The position numbers and the translations under genes are program-made. From Lachnospiraceae bacterium (GTDB taxonomy: Bacteria > Bacillota > Clostridia > Lachnospirales > Lachnospiraceae), in NCBI GenBank assembly GCA_022510615.1, contig JAFLTC010000002.1, positions 131,850 to 173,014 of the forward strand: 41,165 bases of DNA, read 5' to 3'. The first letter of the stretch is position 1, and each line of letters starts with the position of its first letter. The notes under the pieces were generated by a model. It saw only the letters and a list, made by a program, of their open reading frames with translations, made no database searches and was not told the origin of the DNA. Below are positions 8,476 through 17,575 of the stretch, piece by piece.

Positions 8476-9627
8476 ATGTACGATAGTATTGTAATCGGCA
8501 GCGGTTTTGCCGGAGCAGTTGTGGCGAGGGAGCTGTCAGAACAAAAGGGACAGAAGGTGTTAGTGCTGGATTCCAGAAATCATATCGGTGGAAACTGCTA
8601 TGATAAATTGGATGAATACGGCATTCTGATTCATCAGTATGGACCGCATATTTTCCATACGAATATTGACCGGGTTTATGAGTATCTTTCCCGTTTTACC
8701 GACTGGTATGAATATCAGCATGAGGTAGTGGGAAATGTATATGGAAGAGAACTGCCGATTCCATTCAACCTGAACACATTGGAAATGGTATATGGGGAGC
8801 GGGCACCTCATCTGGAAAAATTATTGATAGAAAGCTTTGGCGAGGGCGCCAGAGTGCCGATTCTGGAATTGATGAATCATGAAAATGAAGAACTTCAGGA
8901 AATTGCTCGGTATGTGTATGAGAATATCTTTTTGAAATATACTATGAAGCAGTGGGGTAAATCTCCAAAGGAGATTGATCCTGCCGTATCGGGACGGGTT
9001 CCGGTGCTTTTATCCAGAGACAACCGGTATTTTCAGGATAAATACCAGGGGCTGCCTTTGCATGGCTTTACTCCGATATTTGAAAAAATGTTAGATTATG
9101 AAGGAATTGAAGTAAGGCTGAACTGCGAGGCGAAAAGTGTCCTTGCCATCTCGCCGGAAGCAGAGCATCCGGTCTGCTTTGAGGGACAACCCTTTTCGGG
9201 GAATATTATTTTTACCGGAGCCTTGGACGAGCTTTTTGACTGTCGGTACGGCAGACTGCCTTATCGTTCTCTCCGTTTTGATTTTGAGCACTATCAAGAG
9301 ACCTTTTACCAGAGCCATGGTGTGGTAAATTATACGGTTTCAGAAGATTATACAAGAATTACGGAATTTAAATATCTGTCTGGGCAGCTGGAGGCGCCGG
9401 ATACAACGATTGTAAAAGAATATCCGATGCCATACAGTGGGGCGGAGGGTGAGATTCCGTATTATGCCATTAACAATCCGGAGAATGATGAATTGTTTTC
9501 CCGTTACAAAGCGTTGGTGGAAAAAATCCCTAACTTTTATCTGTTGGGAAGACTGGCAGAGTACAAATACTATAATATTGATGCTATCGTGGACAGAGCA
9601 CTTTCAGTAGCAGAGGAAATAAAATAA
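8476..9627 (+). CDS. glf: UDP-galactopyranose mutase
   Basis: A 383-residue flavoenzyme converting UDP-galactopyranose to UDP-galactofuranose, the donor for galactofuranose-containing surface polysaccharides. The FAD-binding Rossmann motif GSGFAG is at residues 8-13, followed by LDSRNHIGGNCYD. The downstream YGPHIFHT and the C-terminal EYKYYNIDAIVDRAL segment are typical of bacterial Glf. ATG 8476 is chosen because the family begins immediately before the dinucleotide-binding strand and GGGGG lies five bases upstream; in-frame ATGs at 8440 and 8464 would add a hydrophilic tail not expected in the family. A GT2 glycosyltransferase follows after 18 bases. Confidence 0.93.
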   Translation: MYDSIVIGSGFAGAVVARELSEQKGQKVLVLDSRNHIGGNCYDKLDEYGILIHQYGPHIFHTNIDRVYEYLSRFTDWYEYQHEVVGNVYGRELPIPFNLNTLEMVYGERAPHLEKLLIESFGEGARVPILELMNHENEELQEIARYVYENIFLKYTMKQWGKSPKEIDPAVSGRVPVLLSRDNRYFQDKYQGLPLHGFTPIFEKMLDYEGIEVRLNCEAKSVLAISPEAEHPVCFEGQPFSGNIIFTGALDELFDCRYGRLPYRSLRFDFEHYQETFYQSHGVVNYTVSEDYTRITEFKYLSGQLEAPDTTIVKEYPMPYSGAEGEIPYYAINNPENDELFSRYKALVEKIPNFYLLGRLAEYKYYNIDAIVDRALSVAEEIK

Positions 9628-9645
9628 GAAAGGAATGGGGCTGTG

Positions 9646-10662
9646 ATGAAACTTTTGACTGTGGCGATTCCCTGTTATAATTCACAGGACTATATGCGTC
9701 ATGCAGTGGAAACCGTACTGGTGGGCGGGGAGGATGTAGAAATCATTCTGGTGAATGATGGTTCAAAGGACGATACAGGAAAGATAGCCGATGAACTGGC
9801 AGCTGAATATCCGGACGTAATCCGCGCCATTCATCAGGAGAACGGAGGACATGGTTGTGCCGTGAATACCGGTCTTGCTAATGCCAAGGGGATTTACTAT
9901 AAGGTACTGGACAGTGATGACTGGATGGACAGAGAAGCTTTGCTGAAGGTACTGGATGTATTGCGGGGGTTTGTGCAGGAGGGAAACGGAGTGGATATGC
10001 TTCTTGCCAATTATGTGTATGAAAAACCGAGTCTGCACAAGCATAAGGCCATACGTTATGATGGTGTATTGCCGGAGAATCGGGTTTTTGGCTGGAGTGA
10101 TGTGAAACGGTTTAAAACGAGCCAGAATATTCTGATGCACTCTGTTATTTACCGTACAAAGCTACTTCGGGATTGTAAACTGGAGCTGCCAAAGCATACT
10201 TTTTATGTAGACAATATTTTTGTCTATAATCCGCTTCCTCATGTGGAAACAATGTACTATCTGAATGTGGATTTATATCGTTACTATATCGGAAGGGAAG
10301 ATCAGTCCGTCAATGAAAAGGTAATGACCGGCAGGATTGACCAGCAGATTAAAGTAAATAAACTGATGATTGATGCCTATGATTTGACGAAGTTAAAAAA
10401 TAAAAAGCTTCGGGATTACATGGTAAAATATCTTACGATGATGATGACCATCAGCTCCGTATTCCTTATTAAAGAGGGCAGTGAAGAAAGTCTTGCCAAA
10501 CGAGAGGAATTGTGGGAGTATCTGAAAAAACAAAATCGTGGTATGTACCGGATGGTAAATAAGCTGGCGCTGAGTAAACCGATGCAGCTGCGCAGTAAAG
10601 CGGGAAGAAAAATCGTAGTGTGGGGCTACTCCCTCTCCCAGAAAATATACGGATTTAATTAG
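9646..10662 (+). CDS. Glycosyltransferase family 2
   Basis: A 338-residue GT-A fold glycosyltransferase. The N-terminal AIPCYNS strand, NDGS at 37-40 and the DSDDWMD segment at 89-95 (carrying the metal-binding DXD) are diagnostic of family 2. The C-terminal third is helical and basic with no clear membrane span. Its position 18 bases after glf suggests it uses UDP-galactofuranose, or acts on the same cell-surface glycan; this is inference from context. ATG 9646 is chosen, with GTG at 9643 as an equally possible start one codon upstream; both share the AAGGAATGGGG ribosome-binding region. The gene ends just before a large inverted-repeat terminator. Confidence 0.85.
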   Translation: MKLLTVAIPCYNSQDYMRHAVETVLVGGEDVEIILVNDGSKDDTGKIADELAAEYPDVIRAIHQENGGHGCAVNTGLANAKGIYYKVLDSDDWMDREALLKVLDVLRGFVQEGNGVDMLLANYVYEKPSLHKHKAIRYDGVLPENRVFGWSDVKRFKTSQNILMHSVIYRTKLLRDCKLELPKHTFYVDNIFVYNPLPHVETMYYLNVDLYRYYIGREDQSVNEKVMTGRIDQQIKVNKLMIDAYDLTKLKNKKLRDYMVKYLTMMMTISSVFLIKEGSEESLAKREELWEYLKKQNRGMYRMVNKLALSKPMQLRSKAGRKIVVWGYSLSQKIYGFN

Positions 10663-10705
10663 AAACAAAACTGGATGCTTACTGGATAATTCTTTGTAAA
10701 TAAAA

Positions 10706-10780
10706 GATGCCATCCAATCAGTGAAAACCTTTAACTTTTAGGCTTACCTCACTTTCGAATTCGATTGGATGGCATCCTTT
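10706..10780. terminator. Long inverted-repeat terminator between convergent operons
   Basis: Perfect 14-base arms GATGCCATCCAATC (10706-10719) and GATTGGATGGCATC (10763-10776) flanking 43 bases. Inside the loop AGTGA (10720-10724) and TCACT (10749-10753) extend the stem. T runs follow on both strands (TTTT at 10778-10781 plus strand, TTTTA on the minus strand), so it can act in both directions. It ends within a few bases of the pncB stop codon. Confidence 0.75.
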
Positions 10781-12228
10781 TACTTACAGTTATGATTATC
10801 CAGCAAATCCACCTTCATTTGATAAAGTTTATCGGACAAATCCACATATACCTCCTGAGGATTCACAAGACGTCTTGTTTCCTCCCACAGGGTGTCTAAC
10901 TGTTCTTTGCAATATTTCTGAATATCCATAACACTTGGTGTTTCGTAAACACACTGCCCGTTCTGGAACACCGGTATGAGAATTTCTTTCATCTCATAAG
11001 TTCCTGCGGCAAGCCTTGTTTTTTTCCAAGTGGCGTTCGGATCAAACAAAAGAAGATCCTCTGACTCGTCAAACACCTCATCCGCTAATGTAATATAGTC
11101 GGCGCGAATCTTGCCGGTTTTTTTATCGTAAATCCGATACACCGTTTTATTTCCCGGATTTGTTATTTTCGCCGGGTTCTCCGATAGCTTGATTTTGGGT
11201 ATCAGATGACCGTTCTCTTCCACAGCGGCAAGCTTGTATACCCCGCCGAAAGCCGGTGTGTTTTTTGAAGTAATGAGATTGGTTCCCACACCCCAGGAAT
11301 CGATTCTGGCACCCTGGGACAAAAGAGAATCTATGAGATACTCATCCAGATCACTGGAAGCACAGATGGCGGCATCCTCAAAGCCCGCCTCGTCTAACAT
11401 CTTTCTGGCCTTTTTGGACAGATAGGCCAAGTCGCCGCTGTCCAGACGGATGCCGTATTTTTCCGGCATCTGATTTTTCTCACGGAGCTCTTCAAAGACC
11501 GTAATGGCGTGGGGAACACCGGAGCGGAGGGTATCGTATGTATCCACTAAAAGGGTAGTATTGTCCGGATACAGCTCGGCATACTTACGAAAAGCAGTCA
11601 GTTCGTCACCAAAGCTCATAATCCAGCTGTGGGCATGGGTTCCCAGTGCCGGGATACCAAATTCCTTGGCGCAGATAACATTACTGGTACCGATACAACC
11701 GCCGATAACCGCTGCTCTGGCGCCAAAAGTACCGGCGTCCGGGCCCTGGGCACGGCGAAGTCCAAATTCCATGACAGCACCGCCTCGTGCGGCATGGCAT
11801 ACTCTGGCAGCCTTTGTGGCAATCAGGCTCTGGTGGTTAATGAGATTTAAAAGTGCCGTTTCCACTAACTGTGCTTCCATAATCGGTGCAATTACCTTGA
11901 CAAGAGGTTCTCTTGGAAAAATAACGGTTCCTTCCGGTATCGCATAAATATCTCCGGTAAAATGAAAGCTGGCCAGATAATCTAAAAATTCTTCGTCAAA
12001 ATTACCGAGATTTCTCAGATAGTCAATATCGTCATAGTCGAAATGAAGGCTTTTAATATAATCAATGACCTGTGCCAGTCCGGCACAGACAGCATAGCCG
12101 CCATCATCGGGATTTTGCCGGTAAAAAAGGTCAAAAACCACAGTTTCATTTGCATTGTTGTGAAAATATCCCTGCATCATGGTCAGTTCATAAAAATCAG
12201 TCAGTAATGTGAAGTTCCGATTATCCAT
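10780..12228 (-). CDS. pncB: Nicotinate phosphoribosyltransferase
   Basis: A 482-residue enzyme of NAD salvage that joins nicotinate and PRPP, with ATP hydrolysis, to give nicotinate mononucleotide. Landmarks are TDFYELTMMQGYF at 10-22, EFGLRRAQGPDAG at 154-166 (substrate and phosphate contacts), and GTHAHSWIMSFGDE at 196-209, which carries the histidine expected to be phosphorylated. The length fits the longer Gram-positive form. ATG 12228 is chosen because GGGGGAT precedes it; an earlier in-frame ATG at 12270 would overlap rmlC and add residues not seen in the family. It is the last gene of rmlA-rmlC-pncB, 43 bases after rmlC. The palindromic repeat 12252-12273 lies in that gap. Confidence 0.92.
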   Translation of the reverse strand: MDNRNFTLLTDFYELTMMQGYFHNNANETVVFDLFYRQNPDDGGYAVCAGLAQVIDYIKSLHFDYDDIDYLRNLGNFDEEFLDYLASFHFTGDIYAIPEGTVIFPREPLVKVIAPIMEAQLVETALLNLINHQSLIATKAARVCHAARGGAVMEFGLRRAQGPDAGTFGARAAVIGGCIGTSNVICAKEFGIPALGTHAHSWIMSFGDELTAFRKYAELYPDNTTLLVDTYDTLRSGVPHAITVFEELREKNQMPEKYGIRLDSGDLAYLSKKARKMLDEAGFEDAAICASSDLDEYLIDSLLSQGARIDSWGVGTNLITSKNTPAFGGVYKLAAVEENGHLIPKIKLSENPAKITNPGNKTVYRIYDKKTGKIRADYITLADEVFDESEDLLLFDPNATWKKTRLAAGTYEMKEILIPVFQNGQCVYETPSVMDIQKYCKEQLDTLWEETRRLVNPQEVYVDLSDKLYQMKVDLLDNHNCK

Positions 12229-12251
12229 ACTATCCCCCGTTTCTGTATGCA

Positions 12252-12273
12252 AGCATGACGGCGTCGTCATGCT
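12252..12273. repeat. Small palindromic intergenic repeat, copy B
   Basis: Perfect nine-base arms AGCATGACG (12252-12260) and CGTCATGCT (12265-12273) around four bases. It sits inside an operon and its outer bases contribute two bases of the rmlC stop codon. Related to copies at 4730 and 28252. Confidence 0.6.
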
Positions 12274-12826
12274 AGAAATGCACCTGTGTATCCTTTAATG
12301 TTTTCCAGTTTCTATCCCGTTCCAATAAACTTATTTCTTCCTCTGGAAGAGGCCATTCAATACCGATGTCCGGATCATTCCAGAGAATGCCCCCCTCATC
12401 TCCCGGATGATAAAAATCCGTCACCTTATAGCAGAATTCTGCTTCATCGGATAATACAAGGTAGCCGTGAGCAAATCCCTCCGAAACATAAAACTGTTTC
12501 TGGTTTTCAGCGCTCAGTTCAAGCCCATGCCACTGTCCATAGGTAGCAGAGCCCTTTCTCAAATCCACCGCAACATCATATACGGCGCCGCGAATAACCC
12601 GGACCAGCTTTCCCTGAGGGTGTTCTTTCTGAAAATGCAGTCCCCGTAAAATGCCTTTTTTTGACATGGACTGGTTGTCTTGGACAAACACCATATCCAG
12701 ACCGGCTTCTTTCATATCATTTTGGTTATAGGTTTCCACAAAATATCCGCGTTCGTCCTTAAATACGGTTGGTTCAATAATATAAAGTCCCTCAATCGGA
12801 CATTTTGTGACAGTTATTTTTCCCAT
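12272..12826 (-). CDS. rmlC: dTDP-4-dehydrorhamnose 3,5-epimerase
   Basis: A 184-residue cupin enzyme that epimerises dTDP-4-keto-6-deoxyglucose at C3 and C5 on the way to dTDP-L-rhamnose. The catalytic histidine (His64 in LRGLHFQ) and tyrosine (Tyr133 in FCYKVTD) are present, as is the DERGYF entry motif at 24-29 and the C-terminal NDPDIGIEWP segment. Full length for the family. The start has CGGAGGAAG just upstream. The gene lies 30 bases after rmlA in the same operon. The dehydratase (RmlB) and reductase (RmlD) that complete the pathway are not in this window. Confidence 0.93.
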   Translation of the reverse strand: MGKITVTKCPIEGLYIIEPTVFKDERGYFVETYNQNDMKEAGLDMVFVQDNQSMSKKGILRGLHFQKEHPQGKLVRVIRGAVYDVAVDLRKGSATYGQWHGLELSAENQKQFYVSEGFAHGYLVLSDEAEFCYKVTDFYHPGDEGGILWNDPDIGIEWPLPEEEISLLERDRNWKTLKDTQVHF

Positions 12827-12856
12827 GGCTTCCTCCGTTTGCTAAGCTTCTTTTCT

Positions 12857-13741
12857 TTATTTTTCGCTCAGATATTTTCCGTCTAGTACGTCCATAAGGT
12901 ACTGACCGTACTGGTTCTTTTTTAAAATTTCGTAGGTTTTTAATACATCTTCTCTGGAAATCCAGCCGTTTAAGTAAGCAATCTCTTCTAAGCAGGCAAT
13001 TTTGCGATGTTGATGTTGTTCCACTGTTTTGACAAAGTTGGTGGCATCCACTAAGGATTCGTGGGTGCCGGTATCCAGCCAGGTAAAGCCCCTGCCTAAT
13101 AATGTAACATTTAACTCACCCTGCTCCAGATAAATCTTATTCAGGTCGGTAATTTCAAGTTCATTTCGTGCAGACGGTTTCAGACTTTTTGCATATTCTA
13201 CTACCCGGTTATCATAAAAATAAAGTCCGGTGACACAATAATTACTTTTTGGCTTTTGCGGCTTCTCCTCAATGGAAACAACCTTGCCGTCTTTGTCGAA
13301 TTCTACAATGCCAAAACGCTCCGGGTCATCCACATAGTAACCGAATACGGTAGCGCCTCTTTCTACAGAGGCAGCGGTACGAAGATGTTTCTCCAGACCA
13401 TGACCGTGGAATATATTATCTCCCAGAACCATAGCCACCGAGTCATTGCCGATAAAATCATCCCCGATAATAAATGCCTGGGCAAGTCCGTCCGGACTTG
13501 GCTGTACCCGGTAGGAAAGTGAAATACCAAACTGGTGTCCGTCGCCCAAAAGTTCCTTGAATCTTGGCAGGTCCTCCGATGTGGAAATAATGAGAATTTC
13601 CCGTATTCCGGCTGTCATAAGGACTGACAGCGGATAGTAAATCATTGGTTTGTCATAAATAGGAAGCAACTGCTTTGAGGTAACCCGGGTCAGCGGATAG
13701 AGACGGGTACCCGAGCCGCCGGCTAAAATAATTCCTTTCAT
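12857..13741 (-). CDS. rmlA: Glucose-1-phosphate thymidylyltransferase
   Basis: A 294-residue nucleotidyltransferase making dTDP-glucose from dTTP and glucose 1-phosphate, the first step toward dTDP-rhamnose. The N-terminal [11 protein letters not shown] at 8-18 and [17 protein letters not shown] form the nucleotide- and sugar-phosphate-binding loops. [10 protein letters not shown] carries a metal-binding aspartate, and the VTGLYFYD and ELEITDLN segments match the RmlA family throughout. ATG 13741 is chosen because GGAAAGGAGC lies just upstream; seven codons of a longer frame lack support. It is the first gene of the rmlA-rmlC-pncB operon, with a promoter at 13771-13799. Confidence 0.94.
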   Translation of the reverse strand: MKGIILAGGSGTRLYPLTRVTSKQLLPIYDKPMIYYPLSVLMTAGIREILIISTSEDLPRFKELLGDGHQFGISLSYRVQPSPDGLAQAFIIGDDFIGNDSVAMVLGDNIFHGHGLEKHLRTAASVERGATVFGYYVDDPERFGIVEFDKDGKVVSIEEKPQKPKSNYCVTGLYFYDNRVVEYAKSLKPSARNELEITDLNKIYLEQGELNVTLLGRGFTWLDTGTHESLVDATNFVKTVEQHQHRKIACLEEIAYLNGWISREDVLKTYEILKKNQYGQYLMDVLDGKYLSEK

Positions 13742-13770
13742 AGTGCTCCTTTCCGTATACATAAATCATG

Positions 13771-13799
13771 ATTCTATTATTATAACAGATAATTGCCAA
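13771..13799 (-). promoter_or_regulatory. Predicted promoter of rmlA-rmlC-pncB
   Basis: On the minus strand, TTGGCA (13794-13799), a 17-base spacer and TAGAAT (13771-13776), 30 bases upstream of the rmlA start. Confidence 0.5.
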
Positions 13800-13842
13800 A
13801 AGGAAAGGGTTATATTTATTTCCACTTATTTTTATGCATTTA

Positions 13843-13871
13843 TTGCATATGGACCGAAAGTGTAGTAAAAT
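13843..13871 (+). promoter_or_regulatory. Predicted sigma-A promoter of the chemoreceptor gene
   Basis: TTGCAT (13843-13848), a 17-base spacer and TAAAAT (13866-13871), about 60 bases before the start. I looked for a flagellar sigma-D type promoter (TAAA and CCGATAT) and did not find a good one. Confidence 0.5.
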
Positions 13872-13933
13872 AGGAAACAGACCGTGAATACACGAGAAAA
13901 CAGATAGGGAAAAGTACCTTGAGGAGGATGAGA

Positions 13934-16012
13934 ATGAAGACGTTACGGATCAGAATTTTACTTGTGGTGGTGGGATGTGCCCTTCTGGCTTCATCCATCA
14001 GCGGGTTTATCAGCCTGTATAATTCCGCTAAGGTGGCAGACAATGATGCCTATGAGCGGCTTTCAAATACCTGCCAGAATTATGGAAAGGATATCGACGA
14101 AATCCTTTTGCGAATTGAGGTATCCGTTAATACTTTGGCAGATATGACAGTAAATACGATTCAGGATTTGAAACAATTTCAGACCAGCAGATCGTATGTC
14201 AATCAATGTACGGATAAGCTGAAAAGTATTGCTCTGGGATGTGCCAACAATACGGATGGGGCGTTGACCTATTATGTGCGGTACAATCCTGATTTTACGG
14301 AAGCAACCTCTGGTATTTTTGCTTCCAGAGAAAGCAATGACAGTAAATTTCAGCAGTTGACGCCGACGGATTTCAGCAGCTATGAAAAGGATGATCTGGA
14401 GCATGTGGGCTGGTATTATATTCCGGTCAATAACGGAAAGCCGACATGGATGGATCCATATCTGAATGCGAACATTAATGTCTATATGATTTCTTATGTG
14501 GTTCCTATTGTTATTGATAATGTTTCTGTAGGAATTGTGGGGATGGACATAGACTTTAGAAAAATTCAGGAAATTGCTGACGGAGTGAACATGAATGGAA
14601 CCGGATACGGATTTTTAATAAACGGCCAGAATCAGATTATGACACATCCGAAGCTGGAATTTGGCACGGAATTAAAGAAAAACAGTGAGGAACTTGATGC
14701 ATTTGTTTCCGGCGAGAATGCAGAAAAGGCACTGTCCTATCAGTATGAGGGAGAGGAGAAAGTGGCAGCCTTTACCGCTTTACATAACGGTATGAAGCTT
14801 GTGGAAATAGCACCAAACAGTGAGATTCGAGAGAACACTACTCATCTTTTTGTTTTGATGTTTGTTGCGATATTAGTTGCTGTTTTGGTGGCGATAGGTG
14901 CCGGTTTGATATTCAGCACGAATATTATTCGACCGATTCAGCATCTGACAGAAATTATTACGGATACGGCAGATTTGAATTTCAAAAGAAATCCAAAAAG
15001 TGCAAAGCTGGTAAAAATGCAAAATGAAACCGGAGATATGGCACGTGCGGTCCAGAAGATGAGAGCAAAGCTCAGAGAAATGGTGGGGCTTATTGATAAG
15101 GCGGGACTGAACATGGAGGGCAACGTAGAGGATTTATATTCCAATATGCATGTGGTAAATGATATTTGCAGCAACAATTCTGCCACTGCCGAAGAACTGG
15201 CAGCAGCCATGGAAGAAGCGGCCTCCGCTACGGACACTGTTACACAGGCCATTGGAACCATCAATGAAAATGCGAAAAATATCAGTGAGCTTTCCCTGAA
15301 TGGGGCAGAAAATTCTCTTCAGGTTAAGAAACGTGCAGACGACCTGATGCAGGCAACTCTGGAGGCAAGTAGCCGTACCGGTAATATGTATAATGAGGTA
15401 AGAGAAAAGACAGAGACTGCGAAAAAGCAGGCGGAAGCAGTGAAACGTATTAATGAGCTGACCCAGAATATCATGGATATTTCTACCCAGACAAACCTGT
15501 TGGCGCTGAATGCTTCCATTGAAGCAGCGAGAGCGGGAGAGGCAGGAAAAGGTTTTGCCGTGGTGGCCACTGAAATTGGTACGCTGGCGAACCAGACCCA
15601 GGAAACAGTAGGAGATATTAATGGCATTATCGCCCAGGTAAATTCTGCTGTAAACAGTCTGGTACAGAGTCTGGATTATACAATGGAATTTCTTGAGAAC
15701 ACTATCTTAAAAGATTATGATGAATTTAAAGAGGTGGGAAAAAATTATTCCGGGGATGCCAATGCCTATGAACGTGGCATGACAGAGATTAATGATGCCA
15801 TAAAAACGCTGGTATCTGCGATTGCCGATATTTCCACATCCATCAGGGAAATTAATACTACGGTAAGTGAATCGGCAGAGGGTGTTTCCGAAATTGCCAA
15901 TAAAACTTCGGAGATGGTATTAAAGATTGAAGCGACAGAGGACTTTATGGAGGGCAGCCGTGAAAATACCGATAACCTGAATCATATTGTGAAGGAGTTC
16001 CGGCTGGAGTAA
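13934..16012 (+). CDS. Methyl-accepting chemotaxis protein with an extracellular Cache-type sensor
   Basis: A 692-residue transmembrane chemoreceptor. A first membrane segment (about 8-28) is followed by a roughly 270-residue extracellular region. Motifs such as [14 protein letters not shown] and [20 protein letters not shown] are typical of a dCache domain, which commonly binds amino acids or other small ligands. A second membrane segment (about 304-328), a HAMP domain and the signalling domain follow. The conserved hairpin tip, including [15 protein letters not shown] and GKGFAVVA, lies near residues 521-545 and would bind CheA/CheW. The ATG at 13934 is six bases after AGGAGG. No other chemotaxis gene is near. 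The presence of the receptor implies a motile organism. Confidence 0.92.
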   Translation: MKTLRIRILLVVVGCALLASSISGFISLYNSAKVADNDAYERLSNTCQNYGKDIDEILLRIEVSVNTLADMTVNTIQDLKQFQTSRSYVNQCTDKLKSIALGCANNTDGALTYYVRYNPDFTEATSGIFASRESNDSKFQQLTPTDFSSYEKDDLEHVGWYYIPVNNGKPTWMDPYLNANINVYMISYVVPIVIDNVSVGIVGMDIDFRKIQEIADGVNMNGTGYGFLINGQNQIMTHPKLEFGTELKKNSEELDAFVSGENAEKALSYQYEGEEKVAAFTALHNGMKLVEIAPNSEIRENTTHLFVLMFVAILVAVLVAIGAGLIFSTNIIRPIQHLTEIITDTADLNFKRNPKSAKLVKMQNETGDMARAVQKMRAKLREMVGLIDKAGLNMEGNVEDLYSNMHVVNDICSNNSATAEELAAAMEEAASATDTVTQAIGTINENAKNISELSLNGAENSLQVKKRADDLMQATLEASSRTGNMYNEVREKTETAKKQAEAVKRINELTQNIMDISTQTNLLALNASIEAARAGEAGKGFAVVATEIGTLANQTQETVGDINGIIAQVNSAVNSLVQSLDYTMEFLENTILKDYDEFKEVGKNYSGDANAYERGMTEINDAIKTLVSAIADISTSIREINTTVSESAEGVSEIANKTSEMVLKIEATEDFMEGSRENTDNLNHIVKEFRLE

Positions 16013-16068
16013 ATCCTGTTTTTGTTGTAAATAAAATGGGAATAGGTTACATAAGACCCGAATAAAAG

Positions 16069-16138
16069 AAGAAAGTAATATAAATCGACGTAAAACAAAG
16101 AAGTTTTTCGCTGATTTATATTACTTTCTTTTTGTTTT
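16069..16138 (+). terminator. Rho-independent terminator after the chemoreceptor gene
   Basis: Perfect 18-base arms at 16069-16086 (AAGAAAGTAATATAAATC) and 16113-16130, then TTTGTTTT. The 26-base loop has an internal AAAAC/GTTTT pairing. The stem is unusually AT-rich. Confidence 0.75.
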
Positions 16139-16185
16139 GAGAATTTTATTACAACAATTATTTTTTCCACTCACAATAAAAAAGC

Positions 16186-16214
16186 TTGACAGGGGATTCA
16201 GAAGGATTTATACT
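16186..16214 (+). promoter_or_regulatory. Promoter of the GntR-ABC operon
   Basis: A consensus TTGACA (16186-16191), a 17-base spacer and TATACT (16209-16214). The transcription start would fall at the left edge of the operator described next. Confidence 0.75.
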
Positions 16215-16222
16215 TGGTGTAT

Positions 16223-16251
16223 CAAGTGTACCACTTTAAGTAATACACTTG
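16223..16251. promoter_or_regulatory. Nested palindromic operator, probably bound by the GntR/YtrA regulator
   Basis: CAAGTGTA (16223-16230) and TACACTTG (16244-16251) are perfect arms around an inner perfect pair ACTT-T-AAGT (16233-16241), all centred on the same base. GTGTA...TACAC half-sites are known for YtrA-subfamily regulators. The site sits immediately after the -10, where a bound repressor would block transcription. Confidence 0.7.
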
Positions 16252-16290
16252 AAATAAAGCAGCGTAAAGTTGCAGAAAGGCGGTAATGGA

Positions 16291-16686
16291 GTGATTCATC
16301 TGGATTTTCGAAGTGCACAGCCCATTTATGAGCAGATTGTCATGCAGTATAAGTATTTACTGCTACAGGGCTTTTTAAAAAAGGGCGATTCGATTCCTTC
16401 TGTCCGAAGGCTGGCGATGGATTTGGATATTACGCCCGGTACGGTGGCGAAAGCATATCGGGAACTGGAACAGCAGGGACTGATTGAGACACTGCGGGGA
16501 AAGGGAACCTATATTGCAGGGGTACCGGAACGTAAGCCGGATGAGGGAGTGATTGAAAAGGTGAAGGAAAAAATGAAAGAGCAATGTACGGAGCTGATTT
16601 ACCAGGGATATGAAAAGGAAGAGGTTATCCGTCTGGTGCAGGAAGTTATGGAAGGCTTGCAGGGAGGTGGAGAAAAGGATGCTTGA
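16291..16686 (+). CDS. GntR-family transcriptional regulator, YtrA subfamily
   Basis: A 131-residue DNA-binding protein. The N-terminal winged helix includes PIYEQI, SIPSVRRLA and TPGTVAKAYRELEQQGLI, followed by the wing GKGTYI. Only about 50 residues follow, the short dimerisation tail that defines the YtrA subfamily rather than a ligand-binding domain. The start is GTG at 16291, which gives the usual N-terminus (xIHLDFRSAQPIYEQ); a TTG at 16270 would add seven unsupported residues. Its 3' end overlaps the ABC ATPase gene by eight bases. With the operator just upstream it most likely represses its own operon until a signal, commonly a cell-envelope stress in this subfamily, relieves it. The signal is inference. 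Confidence 0.9.
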   Translation: MIHLDFRSAQPIYEQIVMQYKYLLLQGFLKKGDSIPSVRRLAMDLDITPGTVAKAYRELEQQGLIETLRGKGTYIAGVPERKPDEGVIEKVKEKMKEQCTELIYQGYEKEEVIRLVQEVMEGLQGGGEKDA

Positions 16687-17575
16687 CGTAAAAGGGCTTT
16701 GCAAAGGCTACAGAAAAAAGGGAGAGTACGTTGTCCGTAATATTGACATTCATGTAGAAAAGGGAACAATACATGGCCTCATCGGACATAACGGTTCGGG
16801 AAAGACAACGATTATCAAATGCCTCACCGGCATTTATCAGCCGGACGAGGGTCAGGTTTTGATAAACGGAGAGCCGGTTTATGATAATCCGGCGTCAAAG
16901 GCAAGGATTGGCTATGTGGCGGACAGTAACCAGATGTTTGGAGGATACCGTGTTTTGGAACTGGTAAAATTGTATCAGGGCCTTTATGAAGATTTCTCCG
17001 TCAGTGATTTTGACAGCTTAAATCAGATTTTTCAGGTAAATACAAAGAAACGTATTAACCATCTGTCGAAAGGACAGCAGATGCGGGTATCCTTTATGTT
17101 AAATATGGCGAGAAATCCGGAAGTGCTGATTTTGGATGAACCCACCTCGGGGTTAGATGCCATGGCAAAAAGGGATCTGTTAGATACGCTGGTGACGGCG
17201 GTGGAAAATAACGAGCTGACAGTATTGATTTCCTCCCATCATCTGGAGGAGCTGGAGAAAATATGTGATTCCGTCAGTATGTTAAAGGACGGAGAAATTT
17301 ATTTACAGGATGGTCTGGATGAGGTGACGGGGCAGATTGTGAAATACCAGGTCGTATTTCCGGAGGGAGCACCGAAGGAATTATATCATCGGAAAGATGT
17401 CTGCCATATGTCCAATGTGGGAAGTGTATATACGGTAGTGCTGGCGAAAGAAACAGAGCACTTTGCGGAAGAGATGAAATCCGCAGGAGCTGTGTTAGTA
17501 GAGCAGATGCCGGTGGGCTTAGAGGAAAGTTTTATTTATATGAATAAAAATATGGGAGGAAAAGCGGATGAGTAG
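16679..17575 (+). CDS. ABC transporter ATP-binding protein
   Basis: A 298-residue ATPase subunit. The Walker A motif GHNGSGKT is at 36-43, the signature LSKGQ at 129-133, Walker B VLILDE at 149-154, and the H-loop histidine in SSHH at 185-188. The C-terminal 80 residues are typical of the ABC-2 exporter type. The start at 16679 is inside the 3' end of the GntR gene, preceded by GGGAGGTGG. Its own 3' end overlaps the following permease gene by eight bases. Tight coupling with a YtrA-type repressor and an ABC-2-like membrane protein suggests an exporter or antibiotic-resistance type module; the substrate is unknown. Confidence 0.92.
   Translation: MLDVKGLCKGYRKKGEYVVRNIDIHVEKGTIHGLIGHNGSGKTTIIKCLTGIYQPDEGQVLINGEPVYDNPASKARIGYVADSNQMFGGYRVLELVKLYQGLYEDFSVSDFDSLNQIFQVNTKKRINHLSKGQQMRVSFMLNMARNPEVLILDEPTSGLDAMAKRDLLDTLVTAVENNELTVLISSHHLEELEKICDSVSMLKDGEIYLQDGLDEVTGQIVKYQVVFPEGAPKELYHRKDVCHMSNVGSVYTVVLAKETEHFAEEMKSAGAVLVEQMPVGLEESFIYMNKNMGGKADE

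Noticed and set aside
13784-13799. TTGGCA followed by TATAAT nine bases later upstream of rmlA
   Set aside because: Spacing is far too short for a promoter; TAGAAT at 17 bases is the better -10 for that -35.
13801-13933. Flagellar sigma factor promoter for the chemoreceptor
   Set aside because: CCGAAAG near 13853 weakly resembles the -10, but no TAAA element occurs at the right distance; a sigma-A promoter fits better.
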